A stretch of 64,000 nt of DNA from contig NZ_JAIULG010000023.1 in assembly GCF_020169415.1 (NCBI RefSeq), forward strand, positions 1 through 64,000. The letters run 5' to 3'. Source of the DNA: Tsukamurella sp. M9C (GTDB lineage Bacteria; Actinomycetota; Actinomycetes; Mycobacteriales; Mycobacteriaceae). This document shows positions 60,194 through 64,000 of this stretch, in pieces; the stretch's first letter is position 1; each line of letters starts with the position of its first letter. The notes under the pieces are model-generated. The model was not told the origin of the DNA. It searched no databases and saw nothing but the letters and a program-made list of their open reading frames with translations. Both the position numbers and the translations under genes were made by a program.

Positions 60194-61774
60194 TCAGTTA
60201 CCGGTGGTGCAGGTACCCGCCTCGACCTGAGCCGGGGCGCAGGTGGGAGCGGTCGCCGGCTTGGTGGCCGTCGGCGCCTGGGTCTGCGTCCGGGTCGCGG
60301 CCTGCGGGGTCGCGGCCGGGGTGGTGGTCGTCGGCTGAGCCTGCGTCGGCTGCTGCGTCTGCGTCTGCGTCGGCTCCTGGGTCTGCGTCTGCGTCTGCGT
60401 GGGCTGCTGCGTCTGCGTCTGCGTCGGGGTCGCCGGGCGCTCGGCCGGCTTGGTGGTGGTCGTGGTGGCCGCACCGGCACCGCCGGTCACGGTCGCACCC
60501 GCACCGCCGGACACCGTCTCACCCGCACCGCCGGGCACCGTGGCGCCCGCACCGGCACCCGCACCGCCGGTGACGGTGCCGTTACCCGCACCGGCGCCGC
60601 CGGTCACGGTCGCACCCGCACCCGCACCGCCGGAGACGGTCGCGCCGGCGTTGCCGTCGACCGCGACGCGATTGCCGTTGTCGGAGCTGGGCTTCGCGAC
60701 GGTCGCCTCGACCGAGGTGCCCACGGCCGCGTTCAGCGAGGCGGTGGTACCGGCCTGGATCGTCGCGCCCTTGAGCGCGGCGGCGGTCGGAACGGTCACG
60801 TTCGCGTCGAGGTTCACGTTGCCGGTCACCTTCGCACCGGGCACCGCGGTCACGGGAACCACCGTCGCCGAGGTCGGCAGCGGGGCGAGAACCGTGCCCG
60901 GGAAGACGGGCGCCGTCGTGGTGGTGGTCGTGGTGGTCGTCGACGTGGTGGTCGTGGTGGTGTAGATCGGCGCCACGACGCGAGCCTGGTCACGCACGTC
61001 GATCACGCGACCGGGGGTGACCGCCCACACGGGGTAGTACGGCTGATCCCACGCCGGGTTGACGCGGCGGTACGGGTTGTTGCCCAGGTTCAGGCTGATC
61101 GACACCGAGATGATCGGCTGCGGGCGCGGCTGGGTCCAGTTCTGGGGGTAGACCCAGAAGACCGGCACGTCGACCTTGAAGTCGGCCGAGAACCACGGCT
61201 TCGGGTAATCCGGGCGCTGCCACGGACGCGGCTGGCTCGGGTGCCACGGCTTCACGCCGAGCTGGCGGCCGTAGAGGGTGTAGCAGGTCTGGGTCTGCAC
61301 CTCGGTGCTGACGGTGCCACCCGGGCCGGACGCGGTCTGCTTCCAGGAGCCCGTCTCACAGATCTGCTGGTAGACGGCGATCTCCGCCGGGGTGTAGTTC
61401 CACGGCTTGTAGTTCGCCGGGCGCACCATGGGCGCGGGGGGCGCCGGCTGGGGCGCGACGCGCAGGCCGGGGATCGACGGGGCCGGCGGGTAGTACACGG
61501 TGGTGTTGTTCGCGGTCGACGTGATCGTGCCCTGCGGCAGGCCGGAGTTCGCCACGGCCTGCGCGGCGACGGTGTTACCCACCATCGTCACTTCCTTGGG
61601 CGGCACGGCGACGCCGTCGGTCTGGAAGGCGCCCGGGTTCGCGGTGAACTGGTCGCCCGTCACGGGCGAGAAGGCGACGGGGCTGTCACCCTCGGTCGAC
61701 TTGCCACATCCGGCGAGGAGGCCGGCGGCGGCCACGACGGCGAACGACGCGGCTCCGATCTTCTTCGTATTCAT
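60194..61774 (-). CDS. Repeat-rich surface lipoprotein of unknown function
   Basis: A 526-residue lipoprotein (lipobox LLAGC, Cys23). The first folded part (about 30-270) is Pro/Trp/Tyr-rich with VYYPPAPSIPG, NYKPWNYTPAEIAVYQQICETGSW and a Cys pair (CETG, TCYTLYG), plus WHPSQPRPWQRPDYPKPW and VFWVYPQNWTQPRPQPII segments. Three low-complexity blocks follow: a Thr run (about codons at 60905-60965), Gly-Ala repeats of TVTGGAGAG type (about 60470-60660) and Thr-Gln repeats such as TQTQTQQPTQ (about 60290-60440). A final CAPAQVEAGTC pair ends the protein. It is probably a wall-anchored or wall-spanning protein. A promoter-like TATAGA (61852-61847) lies upstream. No family recognised. Confidence 0.82.
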   Translation of the reverse strand: MNTKKIGAASFAVVAAAGLLAGCGKSTEGDSPVAFSPVTGDQFTANPGAFQTDGVAVPPKEVTMVGNTVAAQAVANSGLPQGTITSTANNTTVYYPPAPSIPGLRVAPQPAPPAPMVRPANYKPWNYTPAEIAVYQQICETGSWKQTASGPGGTVSTEVQTQTCYTLYGRQLGVKPWHPSQPRPWQRPDYPKPWFSADFKVDVPVFWVYPQNWTQPRPQPIISVSISLNLGNNPYRRVNPAWDQPYYPVWAVTPGRVIDVRDQARVVAPIYTTTTTTSTTTTTTTTTAPVFPGTVLAPLPTSATVVPVTAVPGAKVTGNVNLDANVTVPTAAALKGATIQAGTTASLNAAVGTSVEATVAKPSSDNGNRVAVDGNAGATVSGGAGAGATVTGGAGAGNGTVTGGAGAGAGATVPGGAGETVSGGAGATVTGGAGAATTTTTKPAERPATPTQTQTQQPTQTQTQTQEPTQTQTQQPTQAQPTTTTPAATPQAATRTQTQAPTATKPATAPTCAPAQVEAGTCTTGN

Positions 61775-61846
61775 CTGGTTCCCATCCTTGGAAATGGAGA
61801 CGGGGCACGAAGGCCGCCGCTGGACTCTAGGACTCAAGTCACACGC

Positions 61847-61852
61847 TCTATA
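61847..61852 (-). promoter_or_regulatory. Possible -10 element of the lipoprotein gene
   Basis: TATAGA on the minus strand lies 73 nt before the lipoprotein start codon, in an otherwise G+C-rich region. A GTAACG-type -35 candidate is about 17 nt further upstream. Support is by consensus only. Confidence 0.3.
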
Positions 61853-61920
61853 GGGACCTTGCCACGGTTCGTTACAGCCCGGCTCCGGTATTTCGGGAAG
61901 TTCAGGGAAATCCCGGAGGT

Positions 61921-62748
61921 TCAGTACAGCGGGCGCACAGAGAAGACCTGTAGCTTCTGGGGCGCGCCCTTGGCCTTGAATCGGCGCGGTCGCACCTGGT
62001 AGCGGGCCTTATCGGCGATGGTGAAGACGGTCTCCGAGGCCAGCACCTCGCCCCCGTTCGCCGCCTCCGCGACGCGTGCCGCGATGTTCACGTCGACGCC
62101 GATGAGATCGCCCTTGACCCGCCGCGGGGTGCCGGTGTGCAGGCCCGCGCGCAGTGTCGGCCGGTAGCCCTCGGCCACCTCGATGGCCCCGACGGCCTCG
62201 ATCGCCTCGTACGCCGCCTCGATCGCGGTCTCGCCGTCGAAGGCGACCAGGGCACCGTCGCCCATGGTCTTGACCACGACGCCGCCGTGCCGCCCGACGA
62301 TCTCCGCGGTCGTCCGGTTGACGGCGTGCAGCAGCCGCACGATCTCGTCGTCCGTGCGATCCAATGCCCAGGTCGAGAACGCCACGAGGTCGGTGAACAG
62401 GATCGTGATGGGCTTCGGCGGCAGGTAGTCGCGGTCGCGGCGGCTGATCATCGCCTGCCACGTCGCGGTCGCCAGGTTGCCGAGCTCGCGCGTCACCGTC
62501 GGCTCGTCGCCGACGATGCGATCGACCAGACTCGCCAGTCGCTCCGTCGACTCCGCATCGGGCTGGAACAGGTCCTTCTTGGGCCCGCCGGGCAGATTCT
62601 CCCGCGCGGCCCGCACGAGGCCCGTCATCGCCGCGCTGCGATTCGCGCGGTGCGCGGCCTCCGCACCCCTGGCCAGCAGCTTCCGCCCCTTACCCGCGTC
62701 GGCCGCGGCACCGTCGTCGTCGGGCAGCTGGCGTGCGTCGTCGGCCAT
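61921..62748 (-). CDS. Class III adenylate/guanylate cyclase-domain protein
   Basis: A 275-residue soluble protein with a basic N-terminal region (about 1-108) and a class III nucleotidyl cyclase domain (about 112-275). Metal-binding Asp120 (ITILFTDLVAFS) and Asp164 (VKTMGDGALVAF) and the purine-contact Lys160 are present, as are the transition-state Asn221 and Arg225 in DVNIAARV. The partner Asp that selects adenine (three residues before Asn in many cyclases) is Val218, with Asp219 next to it, so substrate (ATP or GTP) is uncertain. Actinobacteria have many such proteins, often with unknown signals. No membrane segment. It stands on its own strand unit upstream of the lipoprotein gene. Confidence 0.88.
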   Translation of the reverse strand: MADDARQLPDDDGAAADAGKGRKLLARGAEAAHRANRSAAMTGLVRAARENLPGGPKKDLFQPDAESTERLASLVDRIVGDEPTVTRELGNLATATWQAMISRRDRDYLPPKPITILFTDLVAFSTWALDRTDDEIVRLLHAVNRTTAEIVGRHGGVVVKTMGDGALVAFDGETAIEAAYEAIEAVGAIEVAEGYRPTLRAGLHTGTPRRVKGDLIGVDVNIAARVAEAANGGEVLASETVFTIADKARYQVRPRRFKAKGAPQKLQVFSVRPLY

Positions 62749-62778
62749 GCGACCGAGACTAGCCGTGCGGCCCCGGTG

Positions 62779-63021
62779 CTACGACGGTGCCCAGCGCTCG
62801 CCGTGCGCTCCGTGTCGCGCGGCGCAGACGTAGACGTCGAGCTCGGCGGCGGAGTTGAGCACCGCCTTGATCACGCGCCACACCCCCAGGCCTGCTCGCC
62901 GGCCCGCGGGCGGACGGATTCCCAGACTGAACTCACCGCTGCGCACGTCGTAGTGATCGAGCACTCCGACCCCCTCGTTCGATTCGAGTGACCTGAGCCA
63001 CACGTTAGGCGTCGTTCTCAC
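62779..63021 (-). CDS. Small conserved-looking hypothetical protein
   Basis: An 80-residue ORF from GTG 63021 to TAG at 62779 (a GTG at 63003 giving 74 residues is also possible). It has G+C-rich third positions like real genes here and a mixed composition (SLESNEGVGVLDHYDVRSGEFSLGI, then a basic helix WRVIKAVLNSAAELDVYVCAARH). No family is recognised and no signal or membrane segment is seen. It lies 30 nt from the cyclase start and 45 nt from the next gene on the same strand. Confidence 0.5.
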   Translation of the reverse strand: MRTTPNVWLRSLESNEGVGVLDHYDVRSGEFSLGIRPPAGRRAGLGVWRVIKAVLNSAAELDVYVCAARHGAHGERWAPS

Positions 63022-63066
63022 GCGGCGGGAGGAATTGGCGCACGACGCGCCGATCGGCGGGCCCGG

Positions 63067-64000
63067 TCAGCGTTGCTGGTTGCAGCCCGGGTCGTCGGCG
63101 CGGTCGAGGTAGACGTCGGGCGACGAGATCGTGGGCGTGAGGAACCGGATGTGCTCGATCAGCGCGTCCGGCAGCCCCTGGGGTGCCTGGGCGTACGTCG
63201 TGCCGTCGAGGGTGCTGCGCGCGTACAACGCGAAAACGTCCCCGTGATCGGCGTTGAAACCGCCGTACACCTGTAGGGCGCGGGCGACCATGAGCTGGAA
63301 GGGCGTCAGCCCGAACCGGGTGAGATCGAGGCTCGGGTCGAGCTGGAGGCGCGTCCCCTGCGGCACGCCGCCCAGCACGGAGCCGTCGGACCGCGTGCCC
63401 GGGTAGACGAAAGTGGGAGAGCCGCCCGGCAATGCGTACCGCAGTGCGTGGTCGATGACGCCGGCCTGCACGTCCTGCGGCGTGATCATCCCCGCGAGAT
63501 AGGACAGATCGCCGCCCGCGTGACTCGGCCCCGCGGTGTGACCGCCGGATCCCGTGTACACCCGGTAGGTCGCCGACGCGTTGGCCGTCCGGCTCCACTG
63601 ATTGAAGGTCTGGAACTCGTAGAGGCAGCCGGTGGCGTCGTCGATCACCGCGAGGTGCGCATCCCCGTCCGTGGTGGGCCGATACGACGACAGATACGGA
63701 ATCGTGAGTCGGCGATTGGAATTGCTCACGTGAATGTCGGTGGTCGGCGTTCCGGGCGGAGCGTTGTAGACCGTGGTCGTCCAGTCCCGGCTGTTCACCG
63801 AGATGCCGTTGCTACTCGCGTTCACCGCGGCGACCCACCCGGGGCTCCGCGGATCGACGGTGGCGTTGGGCGGCACGGGCTGGTTCCAGAAGGAATCGGC
63901 CGCGAAGTAGTTGCCGTTGTTCGACGGCGCGCTCGGCGTCGCCCGGGAGAACGAGGCGCCGAAGTGCGCGATCCCCGAGGTGTTGAGGTAGGTCGCGCGC
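63067..64000 (-). CDS. Secreted-type protein of unknown function, 5' end outside window
   Basis: The frame is open through base 64000, so the start lies beyond the window; an internal ATG-like position near 63876 is not the start. About 310 codons are present. Recognisable segments are FAADSFWNQPVPPNATVDP, SNSNRRLTIPYLSSYRP, a HTAGPSHAGGDLSYLAGMI stretch and IDHALRYALPGGSPTFVYPGTRSDGS followed by LQLDPSLDLTRFGLTPFQLMVARALQVYGGFNADHG and FALYARSTLDG. This set of motifs recurs in actinobacterial secreted hypothetical proteins with a beta-helix-like or lectin-like look. No catalytic residues are known to me. The last codons contain a lone Cys. Confidence 0.75.
   Translation of the reverse strand, partial: RATYLNTSGIAHFGASFSRATPSAPSNNGNYFAADSFWNQPVPPNATVDPRSPGWVAAVNASSNGISVNSRDWTTTVYNAPPGTPTTDIHVSNSNRRLTIPYLSSYRPTTDGDAHLAVIDDATGCLYEFQTFNQWSRTANASATYRVYTGSGGHTAGPSHAGGDLSYLAGMITPQDVQAGVIDHALRYALPGGSPTFVYPGTRSDGSVLGGVPQGTRLQLDPSLDLTRFGLTPFQLMVARALQVYGGFNADHGDVFALYARSTLDGTTYAQAPQGLPDALIEHIRFLTPTISSPDVYLDRADDPGCNQQR

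Noticed and set aside
60290-60660. Possible CRISPR-like or tandem DNA repeat array
   Set aside because: The repeats are in-frame codons for Gly-Ala and Thr-Gln blocks of a lipoprotein and have no constant spacers.

Overview
The window is about 70% G+C with dense, short-spaced genes, and it reads as the chromosome of a mycolic-acid actinobacterium of the order Mycobacteriales. Direct signs are a KasA-type ketoacyl synthase with an AcpM-type carrier protein (C-terminal extension), a GlnE adenylyltransferase, a PucR-type regulator placed like MabR beside the FAS-II genes, a homodimeric-type pyruvate dehydrogenase E1 and many GTG starts. The order of backbone genes follows the Mycobacterium tuberculosis Rv2215-Rv2245 region. 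A Tsukamurella-like genome would fit, but that is an inference from protein style and gene order, not from a search.

Layout. 1-3040: 3' end of the E2 lipoyl acyltransferase gene, a TIGR01777 epimerase-like gene, lipB. 3031-7804: an inserted HxlR regulator, MMPL transporter and MFS transporter that separate lipB from lipA. 7902-11872: lipA, DUF4191, RDD protein and glnA (type I, adenylylated form) with a GlnR-like operator. 11965-16238: an accessory block (ABM-domain protein, TmrB-like P-loop protein, pyruvyl transferase, FKBP lipoprotein, methyltransferase, F420-type oxidoreductase). 16254-21600: EEP-family phosphatase, glnE and a second glutamine synthetase as one minus-strand unit. 21729-29119: second FKBP lipoprotein, CaeA-like exported peptidase, nadE, panB, pip and a CYTH-CHAD protein. 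29141-38177: an unbroken minus-strand run with cutinase, RNB ribonuclease, acyl-ACP thioesterase, an ABC exporter, DUF6194, DUF2127, RNase P RNA, a phosphatase, a zinc-ribbon coiled-coil protein and a Nif3 protein. 38348-44570: ptpA-like phosphatase, SURF1, cobD, VOC protein, an IF-1 paralogue operon with a probable leader peptide, a flavin disulfide reductase, tRNA-Val, AhpE-like peroxiredoxin, DUF3052. 44809-51693: aceE, mabR-like regulator, fabD, acpM, kasA. 51882-64000: accessory and envelope genes, including secreted proteins of unknown function, tRNA-Asn, a repeat-rich lipoprotein and a class III cyclase-domain protein.

How the genes work together. Lipoate attachment and synthesis (lipB, lipA) serve the E2 subunit encoded next to them, and aceE encodes an E1 partner further on. 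glnA, glnE and the second glutamine synthetase form a nitrogen-assimilation module with post-translational control. fabD-acpM-kasA is the start of the FAS-II mycolate pathway, probably under the adjacent MabR-like regulator; no kasB or accD6 follows. The FKBP lipoproteins, peptidase, cutinase and several secreted proteins are envelope or exported products.

Most unusual observations: (i) the 9-mer GCACCGTCG (either strand) occurs at least 40 times, roughly 20 times more than base composition predicts, and inverted copies form a terminator; (ii) an IF-1 paralogue is translationally coupled to an unknown protein behind a 16-codon leader ORF with mutually exclusive hairpins; (iii) a low-G+C transglutaminase-like gene is bracketed by a 16-bp direct repeat matching the 3' end of the neighbouring AraC gene; (iv) a perfect 14-bp inverted repeat lies between the Nif3 and phosphatase genes. 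No transposase, integrase, CRISPR array or prophage was seen. There is no gene-free stretch above 300 bases apart from the one occupied by RNase P RNA.
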